Of a stretch of 64,000 nt of DNA, positions 44,601 to 51,874 are shown in pieces; the stretch's first letter is position 1, and the number at the start of each line of letters is the position of its first letter. The notes under the pieces were generated by a model. The model had not been told where the DNA came from, did not search any database, and was given only the letters and a program-made list of their open reading frames with translations. The position numbers were made by a program, and so were the translations under genes. Origin of the DNA: Pseudomonadota bacterium (GTDB lineage Bacteria; Pseudomonadota; Gammaproteobacteria; Burkholderiales; SG8-39); the NCBI GenBank assembly GCA_947455195.1, contig CANGMI010000009.1:233113-297112 (forward strand), given 5' to 3'.

Positions 44601-45792
44601 GTGCCGAGGTCGGTCGTACCAGCCCTGCTTCGGCAAAGATCTTGCGCTCGAAGATGTCGCGCAGAAATGCCGGATGCAGCGCAAGCCGAGCACCACGGCG
44701 CCGATCATCGGCAACGGGCGCTGCCGCGAGCCAGGGGGCATCGATGGTCGGATCCGGCCTGTCCTCGCTACCACTGGCGAGGAGTTCGGCCGCCTCGCTG
44801 CAGTCACCGGTGAGATAGAACCCGCGCAGCACGAACGGCTCGTGATATGCGCTGGGCCGCATCAGTTCGTCGGAAAACAGACGCAATCCGGAACGCAGGC
44901 GCTCCACATGGGCGGGCAGCAGGAAGTAGTCGGTACCATCCCGGCCCGGCAACTCCAGGGCGCACATCTCGGCGCAGCCGTCGGACAAACCACCCACCAT
45001 GGCATTGACCGCCATGTCGACCCACTGGGCCTGGTAAGGCGCTGCCAGGTCATAGGGCGTCGACCATCCCAGCATCGTGCTGCGCAGTTCTTCGGGGAGG
45101 GCCGCGGCAAAGCGGGCAAACCCGGGAATCTCCTCACACCCTGCGACGACGATATAGATCGGGAAGCGCAGGGCAAACCGGTTCTGGGCGAGCCACAGGC
45201 GCCGATGAATCGACTTGGCGCGCGCAGTGACTTCGAGCATCGACTGCGGGTCATCGCGCAGCAGCAGCGATGCCGGCAGCGACACCACGACCGAATCGAA
45301 AGGTCGATCGGGGCGATAGTCACGGCACAGGCCGAGAAACTCATCCCAGGTACGGTTATCCGAAGATTCATCATCGGCCGGACCGAGATAATCGCCCTGC
45401 AACTGCACGGCAATGCCACGATCGAAGAAGTTCCAGTTGATGCCCTGTGCGGCCGCTGACAGCGATACATCGGTGCTCAGCGCACTCTGGATTCCCGCCT
45501 GCACCAGCGGCAACTCGGTCGAACCGGACTTCTCGTTGATGACGAGCACCCACGGAATGCTGTAACGCTCCGATCGGGCCACGATGTTGGACTCGATCAA
45601 CTCCACCGCGCGGCGAAAGGATTGCTTGAGCGAGTCCAGGTTCATCCGCTGCGGTGCCGCGCCTGCGGCCGAGGGCGTATCGCCCTTGTGCCTGAGCGAT
45701 GCCCAGAGCACCAGCGCAAGCAAAAGCAGAGCAACCACCGTGAGACACAGAAGCGTCACGATCGTCAGGTTGTCCTGAAGGAAATTCAGCAC
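41647..45792 (-). CDS. tssM: T6SS membrane-complex protein TssM (IcmF-like)
   Basis: 1381 residues, long for TssM. Membrane segments are seen at about 10-33 and about 408-432; the rest of the C-terminal part is periplasmic. The position of the Walker A motif reads V-I-N-E-K-S-G-S-T-E-L (about 83-93), so the G-K-T nucleotide loop is absent. Other IcmF features (P-I-Y-I-V-V-A-G-C-E-E-I-P-G-F) are kept. TssM spans the envelope between TssL and TssJ. It overlaps tssL by seven bases. Confidence 0.94.
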   Translation of the reverse strand: MLNFLQDNLTIVTLLCLTVVALLLLALVLWASLRHKGDTPSAAGAAPQRMNLDSLKQSFRRAVELIESNIVARSERYSIPWVLVINEKSGSTELPLVQAGIQSALSTDVSLSAAAQGINWNFFDRGIAVQLQGDYLGPADDESSDNRTWDEFLGLCRDYRPDRPFDSVVVSLPASLLLRDDPQSMLEVTARAKSIHRRLWLAQNRFALRFPIYIVVAGCEEIPGFARFAAALPEELRSTMLGWSTPYDLAAPYQAQWVDMAVNAMVGGLSDGCAEMCALELPGRDGTDYFLLPAHVERLRSGLRLFSDELMRPSAYHEPFVLRGFYLTGDCSEAAELLASGSEDRPDPTIDAPWLAAAPVADDRRRGARLALHPAFLRDIFERKIFAEAGLVRPTSAQRMQRPVLTRTLGWVAAGLLGGWTIGLVFSTVRLSHDFGALFDVIQRLDRHSAQATESRAAGRESREEVQARAVDALALLAEVDTASLGSVFMPGSLPWFDAIQERVERRMERRFAQNDFAPMRDSLYHVAVELTGTVRDPGTLVPIKGAQCSLPAGWPVEARPVAAGSLSPESLPEFVATLQYLAAAERLDQALRAETRLAEGSDSPQAADMRTLVRVVLGSELKGNAERTAVLFRRFSQGQPRPQTEAIQSALACSFLLAHDALDQRLFDNNPLVAAERQLAEQLAQLSSGALARQDADQALESLRTLLAQLDGMQKLFKPGAGEWMARGTLDIGQAWESMMQRAAALGVLGTAPVAEARRRAEASFARFQDDWNAAGLGDPGGGGGLVWQAKEKTWSLSQDRIALQGAITALMAQSFMTSNRRSTFPAETLQAAVGWDRARLDQALALEEARTRFRSDVLPRVPRGQRSALEGVANAVLTDTLIEMITTAMQSGSMVGGLPPAVGEPERTRLVRLQALLLEFGGRAAAERLGDMIAGDANARLRLIDEALVQGEFYLPRERDFRSWTGARAPLLQAFAVNDPLALASYASEQFSRIEKLAREAEVLLPSLGAERRSGFLAQRWQAIVTDIARYKARSPSSNLLALEQFVLADGAEIDGANCSEKLVARVSMRRAPDIFSERLKLLRDGLVQRCQEIVSGERQMLWDALASAFNRDLAGRSPFVMPFASLTASAGGQSRSPGMRSGAAGPSADPEEILPVLRLFERAHKTLLDRSIDAGVSRQPMIAIRRFDEQMERVRAFLAPLYPADENVPAGYDLSVDFRANADNEVDGNQIIEWALVVGSQTLRQRDPARALRWEPGMPVTLSLRFARNGRAVPQPDAAQAWMTVDDRTVNYRFSDLWSLLSMLQVHRDTDGSPRGDQRTQLLKFEFPISTINENPKLPSVESSARVYVRLGISPAGKRSPLVWPGTFPASAPTWDAQ

Positions 45793-46628
45793 GGCAGCAT
45801 TCCCCCCGGAAACATGTCCGTCATCACGGTGACGGGCCGATGAAGGGCAACCCCCGAGTCAATGAGCGTGCGAACCGGCCAGGACTGCCAGAGCCAGAGC
45901 AGTTCGGACACCCCCAGAAGAAGGAGCACGGCCAGCACGAACAGCACGCGCCAGCGATTCAACCGCGGGATGCGACGCGCAGCCAGATGGGACAAGGTGC
46001 TCGAGTAGGCTTGCTCGGACAGCACTCGCTCGTGACCGCGCAGATCGGCCTGGCGCTGGTAGACGAACTGGAAGAGCTCGAGCCGATAGGCTGCCAGCGC
46101 ATCTTCGCGATCGGTGCCCCGGTAACGTCCCTTGAACCCGAGGGACAGGGCATGAAGGTAGAGCTGAGCGCCGGGTCGTTCGGATGCTTCTCGGGTCGAC
46201 AGGATGCGATCGATCTCGTCGAAGACCTTGTCGCCTGCCAGGCTGGTCCGAAAGAGCATGGTCTCGAGCAGCACATGGCGCCAGCTCGCCCGCCCGGCCC
46301 AATCAAGGTGCAGCATGATCTCGTCGGCAAGTGCAGCCTTCAGGAATCGCGCCTGGGCTTCGAGGTCGGCGCCTGAACGACCTGCGGAACGGCGCGATTC
46401 GAGGCTCTGCAATTCGATCAGTTGGGCCAGTTCGCGACTCAGGCTGCGCGCCACGGCGTCAGCCTCGGCTTCGCTGGCACGCAGCGCGGTCTCGCGCGCC
46501 TTTACCAGTTCGGCGTAGAACGCACGAAACTGCGCGGTGCCCAGATCACCGCCGCCATCCCCCGAGGAAGAGCGCCCCGGCATCGCGGCAGCGGCATTGG
46601 CCCCTCCCCCATCGAAAAATGTGTTCAT
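45786..46628 (-). CDS. tssL: T6SS membrane-complex protein TssL (DotU-like)
   Basis: 280 residues. A Gly/Ala-rich start precedes the cytoplasmic DotU domain (about 30-210), with A-L-A-D-E-I-M-L-H-L-D-W near 100-111 and Y-L-H-A-L-S-L-G-F-K-G-R-Y near 157-169. A single membrane segment lies at about 228-248. No peptidoglycan-binding OmpA domain is attached. It connects the baseplate to TssM. It is six bases downstream of tssK. Confidence 0.94.
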   Translation of the reverse strand: MNTFFDGGGANAAAAMPGRSSSGDGGGDLGTAQFRAFYAELVKARETALRASEAEADAVARSLSRELAQLIELQSLESRRSAGRSGADLEAQARFLKAALADEIMLHLDWAGRASWRHVLLETMLFRTSLAGDKVFDEIDRILSTREASERPGAQLYLHALSLGFKGRYRGTDREDALAAYRLELFQFVYQRQADLRGHERVLSEQAYSSTLSHLAARRIPRLNRWRVLFVLAVLLLLGVSELLWLWQSWPVRTLIDSGVALHRPVTVMTDMFPGGMLPC

Positions 46629-46634
46629 CGGTGA

Positions 46635-47963
46635 TCAGCCTTTGGTGAAGAGCACGATTTCCTGAGGACGCAGTGCAGCGTTGGACTCGTTGACATTGCT
46701 GACGACCAGGGGCTGATCGGCAACGATGTGCTCGGAGGTCACCGCGATGCTGAAGAGCGTGTAGCCGGAGCCCGACCGCAACCCGAGGTCAGGAGCCTCC
46801 TGAACGGGCGTGCGCGCAGCCCCGAGCACGCGTCGGTCGTTGAGCGACGTCCATACCGTACGCGAGCCGATGACGGCCCCGCCCATCCACGCCACGAGTT
46901 CACGTTCGGGTTGTCCGCGCAGACCGAGGACCAGTCGCTGCCCGATCCAGTCAGGCTGCATTTCGATCGAGAACGCGCCGTTGTCGAAGTGAAAGACGTG
47001 GGTTCTCCAGTCCTCGCTCACCTCGCCGGCAACAGTCTCCAGATAGTCCAGCAGAGGCCCAAGTGCGCTCATCGGATCGTCGTGACGCCAGGCTGGGGGC
47101 TGCATGGGCACCGCGCCGGGCCGCAACATGGCGAGGCTGCCCACCTGCGCGCACAGCGCGATGTAGAGTGCCTGAGGCGCGATACCCGGCAGACGCAGCG
47201 CCGCCTCGAGCATCGGCAACATCAGGGACAGATGCGACAGGCGCTCTCGTTGCTCGAGCAACGCAACCCGATCCTCGAGGCGTGATGATGTCACCGCCGT
47301 GCGCCGCGCAAGAAACGCTGCCTTGCTGCGCATCTGCGTCGCGAGGGCGCTTGCCCTTTCGTGAACCACGCTGCCAGGCGGCACTTCGAGCATCGCTGCC
47401 ACGAACTGACCGCGCCTGAAGACCTCGTTGTGCTTCTGGATCGACAGCAGACGAAGACTGGTCACCTGCGCTGGAGGTACCACACCGGCAACCAGAGTCA
47501 GGGCCGGGCGCATCCGGGGAATATCGACTGGCAACGCTTCCGAAATCTCGTCCTCGGTGCTGACCGCCCCAGCATCCCTGAACCGGGGTGGCTGTTCGAG
47601 GGTGCGCATCGAACGATTGCGCCCCACCGTGAGGTGAATGGTGATCTCGTCGTGTGCCATCTGCTCTGCAAGCGGCAGCAGATCGAGTTCGAGCCCACCC
47701 ACGCCTGCCTCGCGCTCCTTGTAGACAACGGCCATGCCGTCCGGCATCACCGCTTCGAGGGCCAGAACCCGCAGAACGCCCGTCGCCAGAAGACCCTCAT
47801 CGATTTCGAGAAGGCGCACGCCCCAAGCCAGACGACTGGCTGCGAGCGCATGCCAGGCGACCAGCGCGTCGACACGAGCGCTCTCCTGCTGAAAGTGCTG
47901 GGGGCTGAGCAGCATGCCTTCGTGCCACTGTATGCGCTCGGGTAACAGGTCGATGTCCGACAT
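46635..47963 (-). CDS. tssK: T6SS baseplate protein TssK
   Basis: 442 residues, the usual length. The N terminus D-L-L-P-E-R-I-Q-W-H-E-G-M-L-L-S-P-Q-H-F-Q is the family hallmark. The shoulder and helical domains follow, and the C-terminal head ends Q-E-I-V-L-F. TssK trimers tie the wedge (TssF/TssG/TssE) to the TssL/TssM membrane complex. Confidence 0.95.
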   Translation of the reverse strand: MSDIDLLPERIQWHEGMLLSPQHFQQESARVDALVAWHALAASRLAWGVRLLEIDEGLLATGVLRVLALEAVMPDGMAVVYKEREAGVGGLELDLLPLAEQMAHDEITIHLTVGRNRSMRTLEQPPRFRDAGAVSTEDEISEALPVDIPRMRPALTLVAGVVPPAQVTSLRLLSIQKHNEVFRRGQFVAAMLEVPPGSVVHERASALATQMRSKAAFLARRTAVTSSRLEDRVALLEQRERLSHLSLMLPMLEAALRLPGIAPQALYIALCAQVGSLAMLRPGAVPMQPPAWRHDDPMSALGPLLDYLETVAGEVSEDWRTHVFHFDNGAFSIEMQPDWIGQRLVLGLRGQPERELVAWMGGAVIGSRTVWTSLNDRRVLGAARTPVQEAPDLGLRSGSGYTLFSIAVTSEHIVADQPLVVSNVNESNAALRPQEIVLFTKG

Positions 47964-47989
47964 GGAATGTGTGCCGTCCGAATGAGAGG

Positions 47990-48538
47990 TCAGTCAGTCT
48001 TCGCTGCGGTGGCCTTGAATCCACGCGCACCGAGTTGGATGAGGTAACCCCGTGCGTCGAGCATGAGCCGCTCGCGCTGCTCACCCGAGACGGGGTAATC
48101 GGCAAAGACAAAGGCTGCGAGCACCTTCGAGGCGGCAAACGTCTCGGGCGTGAGTCGCATCGACTGGCCGGGCACGAGTTCCATCCGTGTGACTGCAAGT
48201 CCCTGGGGAAAGGACCGCTCGATGTCACCCCTCGAGGCAAACCACCGGCTGGCCGGCATCGCCTGCACCGCATCCACCACAGCCTGCTCACGAGCCAGCA
48301 CGAGATCGACGGCAATCGGGCTGTTCTGGTTGACCTGATCATCCGCCAGGAAGACCAGGGACTTCCAGTCAGGCGTCACTGGACGCGGGCCGCTGCCGAA
48401 CACGGCTGAGTAGGCGCCGCTCACGACACTGCAACCGCTCAGTACCGGCATCAGGAGAGCGAGGAAAAAGGCACCGAAGCACGGGTACGCGCTGCGCGCG
48501 CGTGCACGGGCAGGCTGCAAGAGGGGCGCCGCGTTCAT
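47990..48538 (-). CDS. tssJ: T6SS outer-membrane lipoprotein TssJ
   Basis: 182 residues from the ATG at 48538. The signal peptide has a lipobox L-S-G-C with Cys36 as the lipidated residue. The beta-sandwich follows, with N-Q-N-S-P-I-A-V-D-L-V near 70-80. It anchors TssM to the outer membrane. Its start overlaps the stop of the small upstream gene by four bases (ATGA). The arginine-rich N-terminal stretch is longer than usual. Confidence 0.92.
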   Translation of the reverse strand: MNAAPLLQPARARARSAYPCFGAFFLALLMPVLSGCSVVSGAYSAVFGSGPRPVTPDWKSLVFLADDQVNQNSPIAVDLVLAREQAVVDAVQAMPASRWFASRGDIERSFPQGLAVTRMELVPGQSMRLTPETFAASKVLAAFVFADYPVSGEQRERLMLDARGYLIQLGARGFKATAAKTD

Positions 48539-48807
48539 CGCTTCGCCTCTTGAGCGGCTGGCGCCTGTTGACCGACCGTCTCGACGGGCGCTACCCCGCC
48601 AGCCACCGAACGCGGACGCCCGGCGTCGGCCTGTGTTGCCGGGACATTCGATAGGGGCTGACTGCCCGAGACCTGTGCGTGCGGGCCGGACAAGGCCATG
48701 ACCCGACCAATGTTCTCGCCGAGCAGAAACATCAGCACCATCAGCGCAATGAGGCACAGCAATGCAAGCGCCACCAGGCGCGGCGTCATGCTGAATCGAT
48801 ATTCCAT
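48535..48807 (-). CDS. Small single-span membrane protein in the T6SS cluster
   Basis: 90 residues with one hydrophobic helix at about 11-30 and a Gln/Ala/Pro-rich, probably periplasmic tail. I do not recognise the family. It overlaps tssJ by four bases and lies 27 bases after the PAAR-like gene, so it is translated with the core genes. It could be an accessory to the TssJLM complex or a remnant immunity protein. Confidence 0.72.
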   Translation of the reverse strand: MEYRFSMTPRLVALALLCLIALMVLMFLLGENIGRVMALSGPHAQVSGSQPLSNVPATQADAGRPRSVAGGVAPVETVGQQAPAAQEAKR

Positions 48808-48834
48808 GGCGTATCTCCTTGATCGGGCTGTGCA

Positions 48835-49221
48835 TCAGGGGGCTTGCACGGTGAACTGGCCGGCCATCTGGATACCGACGACCCCACCCCAGGCACACAT
48901 GAGCTTCGCGGCGTTGTCGAGGGCCGGCATGTTGCCGATCAACACGGTAGGCGCACCGGGCAACCAGGGAGCCACCGTGACCGGAATGCAGGGCATCGGC
49001 ACGAGCGCCCCCATCGCGGCTGCGGTGGCCGCTGCCACCATCGGATTGGCCATCGACTGACACATCGCGAACGGCAAGATGTTCGCCATCGGCTTGCTGT
49101 CCATGATGTTGGCATCCGGAATGTTGGTGAGCACTCGATTGAGCGGCAACACCATGAGTGCACCCGGGGCAATGCCAAAGGTGCATTTCAAGAGGGCGCC
49201 CATGCAGACCTGCTGTCCCAT
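48835..49221 (-). CDS. PAAR-like DUF4280 spike-tip protein
   Basis: 128 residues with the pattern V-C-M-G-A-L-L-K-C at the start, M-C-Q-S-M-A-N-P, P-M-P-C-I-P-V-T-V-A-P-W and L-M-C-A-W-G-G near the end. The spaced Cys residues and Pro/Gly turns are typical of DUF4280, a PAAR-like family that caps VgrG. No toxin domain is attached. The ATG follows the MORN gene's stop codon directly. It is the only PAAR-type gene in the window. Confidence 0.85.
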   Translation of the reverse strand: MGQQVCMGALLKCTFGIAPGALMVLPLNRVLTNIPDANIMDSKPMANILPFAMCQSMANPMVAAATAAAMGALVPMPCIPVTVAPWLPGAPTVLIGNMPALDNAAKLMCAWGGVVGIQMAGQFTVQAP

Positions 49222-49896
49222 TCAGTCACCTCGCACGAGTTGTCGGAGGCGCTCGAGAATGCTCTCGCTCGCCTGCTCGTTGTCCACCAGCTCGCCCTTC
49301 GCGTCATACCGACGCGGGGGTGCGATGGGCTTGCCCTGTTCGTAGACCAGTTCCTCCATGAGAGTCCCGTCGGGCCAGTAGCGTCGCAGGGGCCCATGAA
49401 GCACATTCTTTCGATAGGTACACAGCTGCACGATCGCGCCTTGCATGTCCAGATCGACCGACTCGCCTTCGAGCAGGCCCTGACGGTAGACCGAGCGACG
49501 CACCTCGACCCCCTCGTGGTAGAAGCGGGCCTCGCCATCGATCTGCCCCGCCTTGTAAGTCATGAGCGAGCTGAGGTTTCCGGCCGGGTCGAAGGAGCGG
49601 GATGGCCCGGTCTGCTCGCCATGCACCCAGGTCTGCTCCGCGATGCATCGCGCGTTTGCATGAATGCGCAGCAATCCGTGCGGCACACCCTCGTGGTAGC
49701 CGGCCTCCTGAATGAGCTCGCCCGAGTCCGTGTAGAGCGCGAGCGGTCCATGCAGATTGCCATCCTTGAAGAAGGCTCGCATCGTCAATTGCCCCTGCGG
49801 GCTGAACCGCTCCATGAGCCCCTGCAGGAGCCCGTCCTCGAGCTGACACCGCATGGTCACGCGTCCATCGTCATCGGTTTCCTCGAACAGACTCAT
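49222..49896 (-). CDS. MORN-repeat protein between vgrG and the PAAR-like gene
   Basis: 224 residues from the ATG at 49896; an upstream start at 49929 would overlap vgrG. It consists of about nine degenerate repeats of some 20-24 residues built on the pattern G-x-L-x-G-P-x-x-x-Y-x-x-x-G-x-L, as in MORN_2/YwqK-type proteins. No signal peptide. In other T6SS clusters such proteins lie beside spikes and may be chaperones, adaptors or immunity proteins; which applies here is unknown. Confidence 0.8.
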   Translation of the reverse strand: MSLFEETDDDGRVTMRCQLEDGLLQGLMERFSPQGQLTMRAFFKDGNLHGPLALYTDSGELIQEAGYHEGVPHGLLRIHANARCIAEQTWVHGEQTGPSRSFDPAGNLSSLMTYKAGQIDGEARFYHEGVEVRRSVYRQGLLEGESVDLDMQGAIVQLCTYRKNVLHGPLRRYWPDGTLMEELVYEQGKPIAPPRRYDAKGELVDNEQASESILERLRQLVRGD

Positions 49897-49906
49897 GGGC
49901 GCCGCA

Positions 49907-51874
49907 TCAGTTGATCTTCGCCAGTGCACCCTTGAGAGTGAGCAATGCGCCCGCCTCCACCGTGTGCATCGCGCTGGCCTTGCTGGTGATCATGGCGCCC
50001 TTGTTGTTCATCTGGACGCCGGCCTGATTGGTCAGGTTGACCCCGGCCTTGTTGGTCAGATTGGTACCGGCCTGATTGACCAGGTTTGTCCCCGCCTTGT
50101 TGGTGAGCGAAGTGCCAGCAGACATCGAAACCGCGCCACTCGAGGAGAAGGTGATGCCGCCACTGGCCGAGATGGTGAGCTTGCCGTTGACCTTCAATGC
50201 ATAGTCACCCGTCACCGTATGCGTGTACTTGGCCGAATTGGTCACCGTCTCGTTGCCGGTGACCTTCTTCGTTCGCGTGCCGGCTACCGTCAGCGAGTCA
50301 TTGCCTTTTTTAAGGGCAACCGTCCGGTTGCCTTTCGTGAGCGTGACCGTTTCATCGGCGGTGGTGATGGTCGTGGTGAGCGCGTTCTCTATCGCGATAA
50401 CCATGTCCTTTTGCGCATGCATGTAGAACTGCTCCGAGCCCTTCTTGTCCTCGAAGCGCAGTTCGTTGCCCGCCGTACCCGACTTGGATGAACGGGTCTT
50501 GAAACTGGACTGGGTCTGACTGGCCGGCAGGGTCACCGGCGGGCTGTTCTCTCCGTTGTACACCGCCCCCGTCACGATCGGCCTGTCCGGATCGCCATTG
50601 AGATACGAGACGACCACTTCCTGGCCTACTCGAGGCAGAAACAAGGCGCCAAACCCCTTGCCCGCCACGGGTTGCGCCACCCGGATCCAGGTGGAACTCG
50701 TATCGGTCTTCTTGCCGTCACGATCCCAGTAGAACTGCACCTTGATCCGGCCGTACTTGTCGGTCCATATCTCCTCTCCCTTGGAGCCGACGACCAGGGC
50801 CGTTTCGCTGCCGATTGCACGTGGCCTTGGCGTGGTGCGTTGAGCCCTGAACGGCACCGTGGCCGGAAACGCCTCGAACGAATTGCTGTAGAGGTTGTCG
50901 CGCGCGGTGTGGTGAACACGACGCAGGACAAAGGACGTATTGAGTGCCGTGACGAAGTGACCGCTCAAGGTGAACTTGGTGCCCGCCGAAAAAGCATAGG
51001 CAAAACTGTCGCCGCGCAAGGTCTGGGCAGCCACCTGATTGGCCTGTACCCGGATCTTCGCCAGGTTGGTACCCGCGCTGGCGGTCAGGTGTCCGGCCGG
51101 ATATTCGAAGTCGGTGCCAGACCCGAGCGTGCCAGCACTCGTGGCCAGCAGCGATGTGCTCGGATTCAGGTAGTCGTGGTCCGACAGTGTGGCCGTCTTG
51201 AGCACGAGTCGGTACTCATGCTCGAAGCGCGACACCGTATCGATCGGACTCATGTCATCGACCTGCGGCACGAATCGGATCTTGTCAGCCCCGGTACACG
51301 CCACATGAGCCGACGTGGCGTCAGCCAGAACCATCGTGTGGGTACCATTGGCAAACGTGAAGAAGTAGAAGATCCCCGCACTCTCCATCAGACGCGATAT
51401 GAAGTCGAAGTCGGTCTCGTCGTACTGCACGCAGTAGTCAAGCGCGGTGTACGTGCCGGTGGTCTTCGCGGAAAAGGTGACACCGGCAGCGCCCAGCACT
51501 GCCTTCACGATATCGATGACCGACTTCGCCTGATAGATCTTCCGGTTTCGGGAAAGCGTCAGAAGCCAGAGCTTGGGAACCACCTCAGCCTGATAGAGCG
51601 CGAAGTCGACGTTCTGCCCGGTCTGAACGAACCGGTTGACGATCCCGTTGAAGTACCGGGTTGGCCCGCCAGTAACGCCCATGGTGATGGTGACCGGTTG
51701 ACCGATGATGGTTTTCGCCGCGAGCGATGTGCTCTGCGATCGCATGTGCAACAGGAACTTGAAGGGTTCCGACAGGCCCTCGCTGCCATCCATCGCGTCG
51801 AGCAGCAGATCATTGGGCCCGAAGGGCGACTTGATCTTAAGGAAGGCGGTGGACTGTGTGTAGCCTGATCTCAC
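49907..51874 (-). CDS. vgrG: T6SS spike protein VgrG (TssI)
   Basis: 655 residues. The gp27-like N-terminal part is followed by the gp5 OB domain (K-Y-G-R-I-K-V-Q-F-Y-W-D-R-D-G-K near 375-390, then P-R-V-G-Q-E-V-V-V-S-Y-L-N-G-D-P-D-R-P). A repetitive beta-helix needle with octapeptide repeats ends the protein; no toxin domain is fused. The start is a GTG at 51874 overlapping the clpV stop. It forms the trimeric tip carrying the PAAR-like protein. Confidence 0.95.
   Translation of the reverse strand: MRSGYTQSTAFLKIKSPFGPNDLLLDAMDGSEGLSEPFKFLLHMRSQSTSLAAKTIIGQPVTITMGVTGGPTRYFNGIVNRFVQTGQNVDFALYQAEVVPKLWLLTLSRNRKIYQAKSVIDIVKAVLGAAGVTFSAKTTGTYTALDYCVQYDETDFDFISRLMESAGIFYFFTFANGTHTMVLADATSAHVACTGADKIRFVPQVDDMSPIDTVSRFEHEYRLVLKTATLSDHDYLNPSTSLLATSAGTLGSGTDFEYPAGHLTASAGTNLAKIRVQANQVAAQTLRGDSFAYAFSAGTKFTLSGHFVTALNTSFVLRRVHHTARDNLYSNSFEAFPATVPFRAQRTTPRPRAIGSETALVVGSKGEEIWTDKYGRIKVQFYWDRDGKKTDTSSTWIRVAQPVAGKGFGALFLPRVGQEVVVSYLNGDPDRPIVTGAVYNGENSPPVTLPASQTQSSFKTRSSKSGTAGNELRFEDKKGSEQFYMHAQKDMVIAIENALTTTITTADETVTLTKGNRTVALKKGNDSLTVAGTRTKKVTGNETVTNSAKYTHTVTGDYALKVNGKLTISASGGITFSSSGAVSMSAGTSLTNKAGTNLVNQAGTNLTNKAGVNLTNQAGVQMNNKGAMITSKASAMHTVEAGALLTLKGALAKIN
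50000..50119 (-). repeat. Octapeptide repeats in the VgrG needle
   Basis: Five consecutive 24-base units encode A-G-(T/V)-(S/N/Q)-(L/M)-(T/V/N)-N-(K/Q). The spacing of one turn per eight residues suits the triple-stranded beta-helix at the end of gp5-like spikes. Confidence 0.8.

Noticed and set aside
42292..45459. Long plus-strand open frames opposite tssM
   Set aside because: Low-complexity composition typical of antisense frames; tssM on the other strand is unambiguous.
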